A stretch of DNA of 64,000 nucleotides from Tubulanus polymorphus (taxonomy: Eukaryota > Nemertea > Palaeonemertea > Tubulaniformes > Tubulanidae). The stretch is taken from NCBI RefSeq assembly GCF_964204645.1, contig NC_134031.1, positions 9,522,501 to 9,586,500 of the forward strand, in the 5' to 3' direction. The position numbers were made by a program, and so were the translations under genes. Shown here one piece after another: positions 9,612 through 23,028 of this stretch (the first letter of the stretch is position 1; each line of letters opens with the position of its first letter). Under the pieces are notes generated by a model. It was not told the DNA's origin, made no database searches, and saw only the letters and a list, made by a program, of their open reading frames with translations.

Positions 9612-10864
9612 ATGAGTGGGAGTTATATCAATCCTTGTAAGAATCATAGAATATCTAATGCTATTAAAGCAGAAAGATCACATCATATAATTACTCATAA
9701 CCCTTCTAATATTAATCCTGATGAAACTTTATATGTTAGAATTCCGAGATTAACACAAAATACTTTTTATGTTCAAAATAGTATTTATTTATCAGCCGAT
9801 GTAAAAGTAATCGGTAATAATAATAATTATGTTGTCGATAATGTTGGAAGGTATTTGATTAAAAAATTAACTATAAAGATTGGCCCAGAAACAGTTTTCT
9901 CATTAGATGATTATAATTTATTTATGCATTATAAAGATTTATGGTTAACTAAAGAAAATAGAAATAATATGATATTTCAAGGCATCCAATCAGAAAACCA
10001 AAATAAATTAAGATCAGGAGCTAATGACGCAATAGTAACTAATGCTGTAGATAAATTGATAAAAAAGATTTATGGAAGCAAATATAAAATTCCATTAGAC
10101 TTTGAATTGATAAATAATAATGCACCTTTATATAAATATGTAATTCAGGAATTCAAGACATTATATTCGAAATAACATTTGCTCCTGTAAATGAAATTGT
10201 ATTATCTAGCGTTGTTAAAGATATGAGTTATAAATTATCGAATATATGTTTAGAATATGATACAGTAACTGATGAAAATATTTCAAGTATAATTCAAACT
10301 AAATACAATCAAGGATTTTCATTATTATATGATTATATTGATAAATTTAAAACCGTAACTATTAATGCAAATGATGAAATAATTAATGAGAATATTAACT
10401 TCCCAAGAAGATCTATTAAAGGTATATTAATATTTTTTACCATTGCAACATATTCTAATGGTGCAATACAGGTTGATAAGTATTATAATCCCGATATTAC
10501 AAAAGTAGAAATAACTATCGAAGGAATAGCAAATAAAACATTTTGTCAAGGAATGAGAATGATAGATCAATGGCCAGAAATTAGAAAACATTTTATGAAT
10601 GAAAAAGTAAAATCATCTGAAAATTGTAATATTAATCAAATTGATTATTATACCGGTAATAAATATGCATTATGGTTAGATTTTAGAACAACAGAGGATA
10701 ATTCATTACATGGTTCATGAAAAAAATTACAAAACACTAAAGATGGAATACAATTATTCATGACAAAGAAAAAAGGAAGCCTAAATTTCAAAATGCACAT
10801 TTATATTATATCTGACGCGCAATTAAATATTGTAAATTCTCAATTGAATAGTGTTATGTATTAA
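9612..10864 (+). pseudogene. Major capsid protein (double jelly-roll), frameshifted
   Basis: The first ORF (9612-10,175) and second ORF (10,223-10,720) are parts of one gene. A frameshift lies at about 10,150, and GGA is replaced by TGA at 10,718-10,720. The frame then runs to TAA at 10,862-10,864. Signature blocks are the start MSGSYINP, THNPSNINPDETLYVRIPRL, NVGRYLIKKLTIKIGPETVF and FMHYKDLWLTKENRNNMIFQ. They are typical of Polinton/adintovirus hexon-like capsid proteins, which build the icosahedral shell. Length (about 416 codons) fits the P6 copy at 59,035-60,282. Confidence 0.8.
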
Positions 10865-10877
10865 AATTTTAACTTTA

Positions 10878-11237
10878 AATATAGCTGCAAAGCAGATATA
10901 ACGGGTTGTCTGCACAGTCTTAGAATCCTGTTCAACGGTGGATTTCAACAAAGCATTTAATAAGGCTCAACATCAGCCATTACTAAACAGGCTATTAGGA
11001 AACAGTATCAATGATAGGTCGCCCAAATGGCTCAGCAGTTATCTCTGAACGGAAACTTGTAACCGAAATCAACGGAACGCCTCATCTTGGAATGAGACGG
11101 TCTAACTAGTGGAGTCACGCAAGGTAGTATCCTAAGTCGTCTTCTGTTTAATGTCCTGACAAATGACAGACACAGTAATCCAAAATATACCAGACCGAGT
11201 AGATTTCCAAAACGACCTTAACACACTGTTCGACAAA
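10878..11237 (+). mobile_element. Non-LTR retrotransposon reverse transcriptase fragment (copy 1)
   Basis: It opens with ATATAGCTGCAAAGCAG, a motif repeated at 15,816, 40,521 and 44,661. It then encodes VDFNKAFNKAQHQPLLNRLL...WLSSYL and, in another frame, GVTQGSILSRLLFNVLTND. These are reverse transcriptase core blocks of a LINE-type element. Stops and frameshifts show that it is dead. It cuts off P2. Confidence 0.75.
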
Positions 11238-11257
11238 AAAACTTAATGTTCCAACAA

Positions 11258-13085
11258 AACCACGGGTTACAAAACCAAAATTATGAATTGTCGCGGGTGA
11301 CAAAACCAAAATATTGAATTGTCACGGGCGACAAAACAAAAATAATGAATTGTCGCGTGCGATAAAACCAAAATAATGAATTGTCAAGGGCGACAAAAAC
11401 AAAATATTGAATTGTTGCGTGCGACAAAACCAAAATAATGAATTGTCGCGGGCGACAAAACCAAACTAGGGGTCCAGGGACACCATGCTCACTTGGGAAG
11501 TGGTTTCAAATGCTCAACAATCTAACAATTTCAATACATAACGCCCTGTAGTGACCATATACAAAAACCAATGACCTTGAAATAGCAATAGCCCGCTGGG
11601 ACTAAAGTCCCAAGTGGACTGAAAAATAATTGTCGCAGGCGACAAAACCAAAGTAATGAATTGTCGCGGGTGACAAAACCAAAATAATGAATTGTCACGG
11701 GCGATAAAACCAAACTAATGAATTGTCTCGGGCGACAAAAACAAAATATAGAATCGTCGCGGGCGACAAACTCAAATAATGAATTGTCGCGGGCAACGAA
11801 ACCAAAATAATGAATTGTCGCGGGCGATAAAACCAAAATAATGAATGGTCTCGTGCGACAAAACCAAAATAATGAATTGTCGCGGGCGATAAAAACAAAA
11901 TATTGAATTGTTGCGGGCGATAAAACCAAAATAATGAATTGTCGCGGGCGACAAAACCAAAATAATGAATTGTCGCGGGCGATAAAAACAAAATATTGAA
12001 TTGTTGCGGGCGATCAAACCAAACTAATGAATTGTTGCGGTCGATAAAACCAAAATAATGAATTGTCGCTGGCGATAAAACCAAAATAATGAATTGTCAC
12101 GGGCGATAAAACCAAACTAATGAATTGTCTCGGGCGACAAAAACAAAATATAGAATCGTCGCGGGCGACAAACTCAAATAATGAATTGTCGCGGGCAACG
12201 AAACCAAAATAATGAATTGTCGCGGGCGATAAAACCAAAATAATGAATGGTCTCGTGCGACAAAACCAAAATAATGAATTGTCGCGGGCGATAAAAACAA
12301 AATATTGAATTGTTGCGGGCGATAAAACCAGAATAATGAATTGTCGCGGGCGACAAAACCAAAATAATGAATTGTCGCGGGCGATAAAAACAAAATATTG
12401 AATTGTTGCGGGCGATCAAACCAAACTAATGAATTGTTGCGGTCGATAAAACCAAAATAATGAATTGTCGCTGGCGATAAAACCAAAATATTGAATTGTC
12501 GCAGGCGATAAAACCGCGACATAAAAAAAATTGTCGCAGGAGATAAAACCAAAATAATGAATTGTCGCGGGCGATAAAACCAAAATAATGAATTGTCGCG
12601 GGCGACAAAACCAAAATAATGTATTGTTGCGGGCGATAAAACCAAAATAATGAATTGTCGCTGGTGATAAAACCAAAATATTGAAGTGTCGCAGGCGATA
12701 AAACCGCGACAAAAAAAAATTGTCGCAGGCGATAAAACCAAAATAATAAATTGTCGCGTGCTACAAAACCAAAATAATGAACTGTCGCGGGCGATAAAAC
12801 CAAAATAATGAATTGTCCCGGGCGATAAAACCAAAATAATGAATTGTCCCGGGCGACAAAACCAAAATATTGAATTGTCGCGGGCGACAAAACCAAACTA
12901 ATGAATTGTTGCGGGCGATAAAACCAAAATAATGAATTGTCGCTGGCGATAAAACCAAAATATTGAATTGTCGCAGGCTATAAAACCGCGACAAAAAAAA
13001 AATTGTCGCGGGCGATAAAACCAAAATAATGAATTGTCGGGGGCGCCAAAACCAAAATTATTGTTTTGTCGCCTTATTTTAGTTT
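11258..13085. repeat. 31-bp minisatellite array A1 with hairpin-forming unit
   Basis: The unit is about 31 bp (AAAACCAAAATAATGAATTG then TCGCGGGCGAT/CA). Each unit contains TTGTCGC-GG-GCGACAA, a 7-bp inverted repeat. A block of about 402 bp is duplicated (11,695-12,096 versus 12,097-12,498). Homopolymer variants such as AAACCGCGACAAAAAAAAATTG mark sub-blocks. A 158-bp foreign insertion lies at 11,465-11,622. Long minus-strand ORFs over this array are by-products of the repeat. Confidence 0.9.
11465..11622 (-). mobile_element. Internally deleted copy of the 43.3-44.5 kb element
   Basis: The segment starts GGGGTCCAGGGACACCATG and ends GGGACTAAAGTCCCAAGTGG. Both ends match, in reverse, the element at 43,336-44,466. 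About 1 kb of that element's interior is absent. It interrupts array A1 and therefore arrived after the array formed. Confidence 0.75.
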
Positions 13086-13276
13086 TGTCGTCTTGTTATA
13101 ATGTCGCCCTCATTTGCATATACTTGTTTTTTTACGCATGGCCCTTATCAGCAACCATACTATAAAGCCTTAAGGTCGCGTAAAACTCGATGAACACTTC
13201 AAGCGACACAGCGAACGATCTCCTTTCCCCCACAGCGAACGCTTAATCTAGTAGAGGCTACTAGCCTATGTAGGCC
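13040..13276 (+). repeat. Array end plus flank, first of three segmental copies
   Basis: It has the terminal block GTCGCCCTCATTTGCATATA, then TACGCATGGCCCTTATCAGC, ending ACCATA, followed by unique flank (CTCGATAAACACTTCAAGCG in the other copies; one mismatch here). The same combination occurs at 22,985-23,214 and 24,806-25,030. After the transposon at 13,277-14,686 the copy resumes to about 14,845. It is a segmental duplication, not separate insertions, because the flanks match too. Confidence 0.8.
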
Positions 13277-14686
<1,410 letters not shown>

Positions 14687-14845
14687 TATGTAGGCCTATG
14701 TATATGCGTAGGCCTAACATCCGGACAGATTGGTCGTAGGCCTATTGAATAACAACCCACCTAAATATCGTTAATTTTGTTTTGAAGTTCAATCCAATGA
14801 GTCCGTTAATAAAGGCAACAATTATACTGTGTTTTAGTATAGCTC

Positions 14846-15815
14846 AGTACCGGTAGGCCTAAAGCCGCGTAAAACTCGATAAACACTTCAAGCGACACAG
14901 CGAACGATCTCCTTTCCCCCACAGCGAACGCTTACTCCGAATGTCAAGTGTGAGTCCAGCATACGGAAAGGAGTGTGTTATATACTTGTTTTTAGTAAAT
15001 ACCTTGTGCATTTGACAATGATCGGTATGTACTGTAGGAAATATAGAGTATTGATGGTATTGGTATAGAGTTTGAAGCCCGCGGCCGAATAAAGTAATAT
15101 ATTCTTTTATTTTGATACCTCGTCGACATAACAGCTTTTCTCCACTATATCTCTTCAGCGTGTTTGGTTTAGGCCTACGATTCCCCGGTACACTAAAGAT
15201 TTATCTTAGTAAATGCACGGTTAATTTGGTAAAGAAAAATAGGTATTGTTAAACTAACTCCTTGAAACCCGCAGCCAAATCACTGGTAGTAATAAATTAA
15301 TTTGTACTCGATTTGATTCTCATGATGAGGAGAAACTCGCAGCTGATCCCCGGAACGACGATGTAGTAACACACGTCGATTCGTCGGTGTTTACGGCTCG
15401 ACAGAGCTTTTAAAATCTAAAGTAGTAAATTTCCAGTGTATCGGTAATATGATCTGATGAGGAAAATGGGCTATTGTTAAAATCACTGCTTGAAGACCGC
15501 GACTGAATGTGAAGTCTGCGGCAATAAATTAGTTCATTTATACTTGAATTGATAATCGAAGTGACAGTCGGCCTGCGGGTTGATTTCGGGATGACGACTC
15601 GAAAAACATGTCGCCCCATTGAATGGGGCTAAATTTTCGATGTTTACGGCCCGACAGCGCTTTTGTAACGATGATTCGTGAAAAAACACGCGGGCTATTT
15701 GTAGATCTCAGTGAGCTGAACGATATTATATGGATTGTATATGAAACAGCGGTAAGGTAACAAAGCCTATGTTCTTTTGGTAAAAATAGTGTGGAAGAAA
15801 ATAATAATAATAAAT
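14846..15815. other. Intergenic DNA, no gene recognised
   Basis: A partial copy of the duplicated flank (CTCGATAAACACTTCAAGCG) occurs at about 14,875-14,935. The rest has short direct repeats (CCCGACAGCGCTTTT, CTCGACAGAGCTTTT) and no supported coding region or RNA gene. Confidence 0.5.
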
Positions 15816-16165
15816 ATAGCTGCAAAGCAGCGATAACGGGTTTTCTGCACAGTCTTAGAATCCTGATCAACGGTGGATTTTGACGAAGCATTTGATAACG
15901 AACAACATCAGCCATTACTAAACAGGCTATTAGGAAACAGTATCAATGATAGGTCGCCCAAATGGCTCAGCACTTATCTCTGAACGAAAACTTGTAGCTG
16001 AAATCAACGGAACGCCTCATCTTGGAATAAGTCGGTCAAACTAGTGGAGTCACGCAAGGTAGTATCCTAAGTTGTCTTCTGTTTATTGTCCTGACAAATG
16101 GCATACACAGTAATCCAACATATACCAGACCGAGTAAATTTCCAAATCGACCTTAACACGTTGTT
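15816..16165 (+). mobile_element. Non-LTR reverse transcriptase fragment (copy 2)
   Basis: Nearly the same as copy 1 at 10,878: AAATATAGCTGCAAAGCAGC start, LLNRLLGNSINDRSPKWLS block, and GVTQGSILSCLLFIVLTNG in a second frame. Frameshifted and inactive. Its 3' part is repeated inverted at 24,664-24,804. Confidence 0.75.
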
Positions 16166-17480
16166 CGACCAAAAAACTTTATGTTCCAACAAGAAAATCT
16201 TGTTCGAATGAAAATAATTCTGTTTGATCGAACAATACGCTTTTTGCTTGAACCAAAAATTTTCTTCATTCTGACAAAAAATGTGTTCGAATAAAAAGCT
16301 ATGATATTGTTGAAATGAAAAAAAATTTGGTTGAGCGAAAACAATTTTTTTCGAACGAATGTTTGAATGAAAACAATTCTGTTCGATTGAATGAAATACT
16401 TAATACTTTCGGTTCGGAGAAAAAACTTTTTTCAATATACTTGTTCGAACGAAAAACTTAATGTTCTGACAAGAAAATTCTGTTCAAATTAAAACGATTC
16501 TGTTCAATTGAACGATTGTTCGAACGAAAAACCTTTCGTTTGGACAAAAAAAAGTTTGTACAACTTTGTTCTAACGATTTTTTCAAATTGGTTCAATTGT
16601 ATAGAATATTATTGGTTCGAACGAAATAAATTTTGTTCCGATGAAAGAATTTTCAAGCGAAAGGTCTTTTGAACGAAAAAAAAAGATATTTCTGGTGCTC
16701 CGCAGTAACTTAAAGCCAGACGTAGGTTGTTCTTGTGACACGATGCGATCCTCGCGTTGCATCGCGAGTTTCGATGCAAATCGCTTGCAATACGATTGTG
16801 TGCGACTAGTTTCTGCCAGTCGCAAGACCGCGTCGGTTGGTTGTGACAGTCGTGTCGCGTCGCAGAAAGTAGAACACGTACGACTCCATTTGACCGGCGT
16901 TGCTGAAAGATGAGGACGCCAGTGATATGACGACTGAGTTTCAAGTCGTCAAAACGTCACGATATGTCGACATATTCATGTCGAATTGATGCGATATATC
17001 GACATAAATATGGCGACTTATCGAGTTGGAACGCAACAACTCGAGGCCCTTTATCGCTTCCGTAGATCTTTCATTAAGTAGGATCACTTGAATGATCGCT
17101 TTAATATCACTTTAAAAAAAAAAGAATCTGCCAAAATGACCTTAATATTCAACACTATATCTATGGAAGCGATAAGGGGCCTCGAGATGACGCGTTCCAA
17201 CTCGACAAGTCGCCATATTATTGTTGACATATCGCGATAAATCGACATATTCATGACGACTTGAAACTCAGTCGTCATATTACTGGCGTCCTCATCTTAC
17301 ATTTAGACATGTCTTCAAATGACGGCTTGTCCCGTGGAAAATGAGCAAATAAGCGAAATTTGTCGTGAAAACGTCACGATATGTAGACATATTCATGTGG
17401 ACTTGACGCGATATATCGCGATATATCGACATAAATATGGCGACTTGTCGAGTTTGAACGCGACAACTCGAGGCCCTTTA
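16024..17480 (+). repeat. Left arm of a large inverted duplication around array A2
   Basis: From the reverse transcriptase tail through a TTCGAA-rich block (16,170-16,690), a GC-richer block (16,690-16,915) and TCGA-rich palindromic DNA. The same series runs in reverse at about 23,390-24,804. Coordinates of matching points sum to about 40,800-40,830, placing the centre near 20,410 within array A2. Confidence 0.75.
16912..17298. repeat. Inverted-repeat sub-element with TCGA-rich arms
   Basis: GATGAGGACGCCAGTGATAT at 16,910 is mirrored by its near-reverse complement ending at about 17,298. Inner sequence (ATCGACATAAATATGGCGAC and CTCGAGGCCC-TTTATCGCTTC) is also mirrored. A related unit lies at 23,417-23,905. 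It looks like a non-autonomous foldback or MITE. No coding region. Confidence 0.65.
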
Positions 17481-17579
17481 TCGCTTCCGTACTATATCAG
17501 ATTAATCGACTTCAAAATAGGCGAAAGCATAAGTCTTTATTACGTTATTAATTGGCCTAATTATTCAAAAGCTAATAAT

Positions 17580-20500
17580 GTGGGCGACAAAAAACCAAAA
17601 AAATTAATTGTCGCGGGCGATAAAATCAAAATAATCAATTTTCGCGGGCGATAAAACCAAAATAATAAATTGTCGTAGGCGATAAAACCAAAAAAATGAA
17701 TTGTCGCGGGCGATAAAACCAAAATATTGTTTTGTCGCGGGTGACAAAACCATATAAATGAATTGTCGCAGGCGATAAAACCAAAATAATGAATTGTCGC
17801 AGGCGATAAAACCAAAATAATGAATTGTCGCGGGCGATAAAACCAAAATAATGAATTGTCGTGGGCGACAAATCCAAAAAATGAATTGTCGCGGGCGATA
17901 AAACCAAAATCTTGAATTGTCGCTATTGCGCGTGCGACAAAACCAAAATAATGAATTGTCACAGGCGATAAAACCAAAATAATGAATTGTCGCGGGCGAT
18001 AAAACCAGAATATTGAATTGTCGTGGGCGACAAAACCAAAATATTGTTTTGTCGCGGGTGACAAAACCATATAAATGAATTGTCGCAGGCGATAAAACCA
18101 AAATCACGAATTGTCGCAGGCGATAAAACCAAAATAATGAATTGTCGCTGGCGATAAAACCAAAATATTGAATTGTCGCTGGCGACAAATCCAAAGAATG
18201 AATTGTCGCGGCAGAAAAACCAAAATCTTGAATTGTCGCGGGTGACAAAACCAAATTAATGAATTGTCGCGGGCGATAAAACCAAATTAATGAATTGTCG
18301 CGGGCGATAAAACCAAAATAATGAATTTCGCGGGCGATAAAACCAAAATAATGAATTGTCGCGGGCGATAAAACCAAAATATTGAATTGTCGTGGGCGAC
18401 AAATCCAAAAAATGAATTGTCGCGGGCGATAAAACCAAAATCTTGAATTGTCGCTATTGTCGCGTGCGACAAAACCAAAATAATGAATTGTCACGGGCGA
18501 TAAAACCAAAATATTGTTTTGTCGCGGGTGACAAAACCATATAAATGAATTGTCGCAGGCGATAAAACCAAAATCATGAATTGTCGCAGGCGATAAAACC
18601 AAAATAATGAATTGTCGCTGGCGATAAAACCAAAATATTGAATTGTCGCTGGCGACAAATCCAAAGAATGAATTGTCGCGGCAGAAAAACCAAAATCTTG
18701 AATTGTCGCGGGTGACAAAACCAAATTAATGAATTGTCGCGGGCGATAAAACCAAATTAATGAATTGTCGCGGGCGATAAAACCAAAATAATGAATTTCG
18801 CGGGCGATAAAACCAAAATAATGAATTGTCGCGGGCGATAAAACCAAAATATTGAATTGTCGTGGGCGACAAATCCAAAAAATGAATTGTCGCGGGCGAT
18901 AAAACCAAAATCTTGAATTGTCGCTATTGTCGCGTGCGACAAAACCAAAATAATGAATTGTCACGGGCGATAAAACCAAAATAATGAATTGTCGCGGGCG
19001 ATAAAACCAGAATATTGAATTGTCGTGGGCGACAAAACCAAAATATTGTTTTGTCGCGGGTGACAAAACCAAATAAATGAATTGTCGCAGGCGATAAAAC
19101 CAAAATAATGAATTGTCGCAGGCGATAAAACCAAAATAATGAATTGTCGCTGGCGATAAAACCAAAATATTGAATTGTCGCGGCAGAAAAACCAAAATCT
19201 TGAATTGTCGCGGGTGACAAAACCAAATTAATGAATTGTCGCGGGCGATAAAACCAAATTAATGAATTGTCGCGGGCGATAAAACCAAAATAATGAATTT
19301 CGCGGGCGATAAAACCAAAATAATGTATTGTCGCGGGCGACAAAACCAGAAAAATGAATTGTCGCGGGCGATAAAACCAAAATAATGAATTGTCGCGGGC
19401 GACAAAACCAAAATATTCAATCGTCGCGGGCAACAAAACAAAACTAATGAATTGTTGTGGGCGATAAAACCAAAATAATAAATTGTCGTAGGCGATAAAA
19501 CCAAAAAAATGAATTGTCGCGGGCGATAAAACCAAAATCATGAATTGTCGCGGGCGACAAAACCAAAATATTCAATTGTCGCGGGCGACAAAACCAAACT
19601 AATGAATTGTCGCAGGCGATAAAACCAAATTATTGAAGTGTCCCAGGCGATAAAACCGCGACAAAAAGAAGAAAAAAATTGTCGCGGGCGATAAAACCAA
19701 AATAATGAATTGTCGCGGGCGATAAAACCAAAATATTGAATTGTCGTGGGCGACAAATCCAAAAAATGAATTGTCGCGGGCGATAAAACCAAAATCTTGA
19801 ATTGTCACTATTGTCGCGTGCGACAAAACCAAAATAATGAATTGTCGGGGGCGATAAAACCAAAATAATAAATTGTCGTAGGCGATAAAACCAAAAAAAT
19901 GAATTGTTGCGGGCGATAAAACCAAAATCATGAATTGTCGCGGGCGACAAAACCAAAATATTCAATTGTCGCGGGCGACAAAACCAAACTAATGAATTAT
20001 CGCAGGCGATGAAACCAAAATATTGAAGTGTCGTAGGCGATAAAACCGCGACAAAAAGAAAAAAAATTGTCGCGGGCGATAAAACCAAAATAATGAATTG
20101 TCGCGGGCGATAAAACCAAAATATTGAATTGTCGTGAGCGACAAATCCAAAAAATGAATTGTCGCGGGCGATAAAACCAAAATCTTGAATTGTCGCTATT
20201 GTCGCGTGCGACAAAACCAAAATAATGAATTGTCACGGGCGATAAAACCAAAATTATGAATTGTCGCGGGCGATAAAACCAGAATATTGAATTGTCGTGG
20301 GCGACAAAACCAAAATATTGTTTTGTCGCGGGTGACAAAACCAAATTAATGAATTGTCGCGGGCGATAAAACCAAAATCTTGAATTGTCGCTATTGTCGC
20401 GTGCGACAAAACCAAAATAATGAATTGTCGCGGGCGATAAAACCAAAATAATAAATTGTCGTAGGCGATAAAACCAAAAAAATGAATTGTCGCGGGCGAT

Positions 20501-23028
20501 AAAACCAAAATCATGAATTGTCGCGGGCGACAAAACCAAAATATTCAATTGTCGCGGGCGACAAAACCAAACTAATGAATTATCGCAGGCGATAAAACTA
20601 AAATATTGAAGTGTCGTAGGCGATAAAACCGCGACAAAAAGAAAAGAAAATTGTCGCGGGCGATAAAACCAAAATAATGAATTGTCGCGGGCGATAAAAC
20701 CAAAATATTGAATTGTCGTGGGCGACAAATCCAAAAAATGAATTGTCGCGGGCGATAAAACCAAAATTTTGAATTGACGCTATTGTCACGTGCGACAAAA
20801 CCAAAATAATGAATTGTCGCGGGCGATAAAACCAAAATAATGCATTGTCGCGGGCGATAAAACCAGAATATTGAATTGTCGTGGGCGACAAAACCAAAAT
20901 ATTGTTTTGTCGCGGGTGACAAAACCAAATTAATGAATTGTCGCGGGCGATAAAACCAAAATAATGAATTGTCGCGGGCGATAAAACCAAAATAATGCAT
21001 TGTCGCGGGCGATAAAACCAGAATATTGAATTGTCGTGGGCGACAAAACCAAAATATTGTTTTGTCGCGGGTGACAAAACCAAATTAATGAATTGTCGCG
21101 GGTGACAAAACCAAATTAATGAATTGTCGCTGGCGATAAAACCAAAATATTGAATTGTCGCGGGCGACAAATCCAAAGAATGAATTGTCGCGGTGACAAA
21201 ACCAAATTAATGAATTGTCGCGGGCGATAAAACCAAATTTATGAATTGTTGCGGGCGATAAAACCAAAATAATGAATTTCGCGGGCGATAAAACCAAAAT
21301 AATGAATTGTCGCGGGCGACAAAACCAAAAAAATGAATTGTCGCGGGCGACAAAACCAAAAAAATGAATTGTCGCGGGCGACAAAACCAAAATATTCAAT
21401 TGTCGCGGGCAACAAAACCAAACTAATGAATTGTTGTGGGCGATAAAACCAAAATAATAAATTGTCGTAGGCGATAAAACCAAAATAATGAATTGTCGCG
21501 GGCGATAAAACCAAAATAATGAATTGTCGCGGGCGATAAAACCAAAATCTTGAATTGTCGCTATTGTCGCGTGCGACAAAACCAAAATAATGAATTGTCG
21601 CGGGCGATAAAACCAAAATAATGAATTGTCGCGGGCGATAAAACCAAAATAATGAATTGTCGTTGGCGATAAAACCAAAATATTGAATTGTCGCGGGCGA
21701 CAAATCCAAAATCTTGAATTGTCGCTATTGTCGCGTGCGACAAAACCAAAATAATGAATTGTCGCGGGCGATAAAACCAAAATAATGAATTGTCGCGGGC
21801 GATAAAACCAAAATATTGAATTGTCGTGGGCGACAAATCCAAAAAATGAATTGTCGCGGGCGATAAAACCAAAATTTTGAATTGACGCTATTGTCACGTG
21901 CGACAAAACCAAAATAATGAATTGTCGCGGGCGATAAAACCAAAATAATGCATTGTCGCGGGCGATAAAACCAGAATATTGAATTGTTGTGGGCGACAAA
22001 ACCAAAATATTGTTTTGTCGCGGGTGACAAAACCAAATTAATGAATTGTTGCGGGCGATAAAACCAAAATAATGAATTGTCGCGGGCGATAAAACCAAAA
22101 TAATGCATTGTCGCGGGCGATAAAACCAGAATATTGAATTGTCGTGGGCGACAAAACCAAAATATTGTTTTGTCGCGGGTGACAAAACCAAATTAATGAA
22201 TTGTCGCGGGTGACAAAACCAAATTAATGAATTGTCGCTGGCGATAAAACCAAAATATTGAATTGTCGCGGGCGACAAATCCAAAGAATGAATTGTCGCG
22301 GCAGAAAAACCAAAATCTTGAATTGTCGCGGTGACAAAACCAAATTAATGAATTGTCGCGGGCGATAAAACCAAATTTATGAATTGTTGCGGGCGATAAA
22401 ACCAAAATAATGAATTTCGCGGGCGATAAAACCAAAATAATGAATTGTCGCGGGCGACAAAACCAAAAAAATGAATTGTCGCGGGCGACAAAACCAAAAT
22501 ATTCAATTGTCGCGGGCAACAAAACCAAACTAATGAATTGTTGTGGGCGATAAAACCAAAATAATAAATTGTCGTAGGCGATAAAACCAAAATAATGAAT
22601 TGTCGCGGGCGATAAAACCAAAATAATGAATTGTCGCGGGCGATAAAACCAAAATCTTGAATTGTCGCTATTGTCGCGTGCGACAAAACCAAAATAATGA
22701 ATTGTCGCGGGCGATAAAACCAAAATAATGAATTGTCGCGGGCGATAAAACCAAAATAATGAATTGTCGTTGGCGATAAAACCAAAATATTGAATTGTCG
22801 CGGGCGACAAATCCAAAGAATGAATTGTCGCGGCAGAAAAACCAAAATCTTGAATTGTCGCGGGTGACAAAACCAAATTAATGCATTGTTGCGGGCGATA
22901 AAACCAAATTAATGAATTGTCCATGCGATAAAATCAAAATAATGAATTTCGCGGGCGATAAAACCAAAATAATGAATTGTCGCGGGCGACAAAACCAAAA
23001 TTATTGTTTTGTCGCGTTATTTTAGTTT
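17580..23028. repeat. 31-bp minisatellite array A2 (about 5.4 kb)
   Basis: Same 31-bp unit as A1, roughly 175 copies, each with the TTGTCGC-GG-GCGACAA inverted repeat. Higher-order duplications are visible: a block of 470 bp (18,040-18,510 and 18,510-18,980) and one of about 1.1 kb (about 20,790-21,898 and 21,898-23,006). Units vary at a few positions (GATAA/GACAA; CGGG/CTGG/CAGG). The right end passes into the GTCGCCCTCATTTGCATATA terminal block. Minus-strand ORFs up to 399 codons here are artefacts. Confidence 0.92.

Larger units (their letters stand above)
804..10880 (+). mobile_element. P2: decayed Polinton/Maverick (adintovirus-like) element, 3' part missing
   Basis: Gene order from the left is: terminal hairpin, zinc finger plus protein-primed DNA polymerase B, small conserved protein, penton, several small membrane proteins, a conserved protein of unknown role, a coiled-coil membrane protein and major capsid protein. 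It is collinear with P6 (49,698 onward), which lets breaks be placed. The element stops at about 10,880, inside the leader of the next gene (compare 60,300), where a non-LTR fragment is joined. The ATPase and integrase genes are therefore missing. An unrelated 1.1-kb insertion lies at 6,484-7,590. Nearly every gene has a stop, frameshift or deletion. Confidence 0.9.

Noticed and set aside
804-10880. P2 as an active virus or recent infection
   Set aside because: Polymerase, penton and capsid genes are all broken, one gene is split by an insertion, and the right third is missing.
11258-13085. CRISPR-like regular array
   Set aside because: No constant repeat with unique spacers; the whole 31-bp unit repeats, and the setting is eukaryotic.
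17604-22924. Long minus-strand ORFs (up to 399 codons) with the LVLSPATIHYFGF pattern
   Set aside because: They are translations of the 31-bp repeat in rotating frames; no start context, and overlapping ORFs exist in every minus frame.
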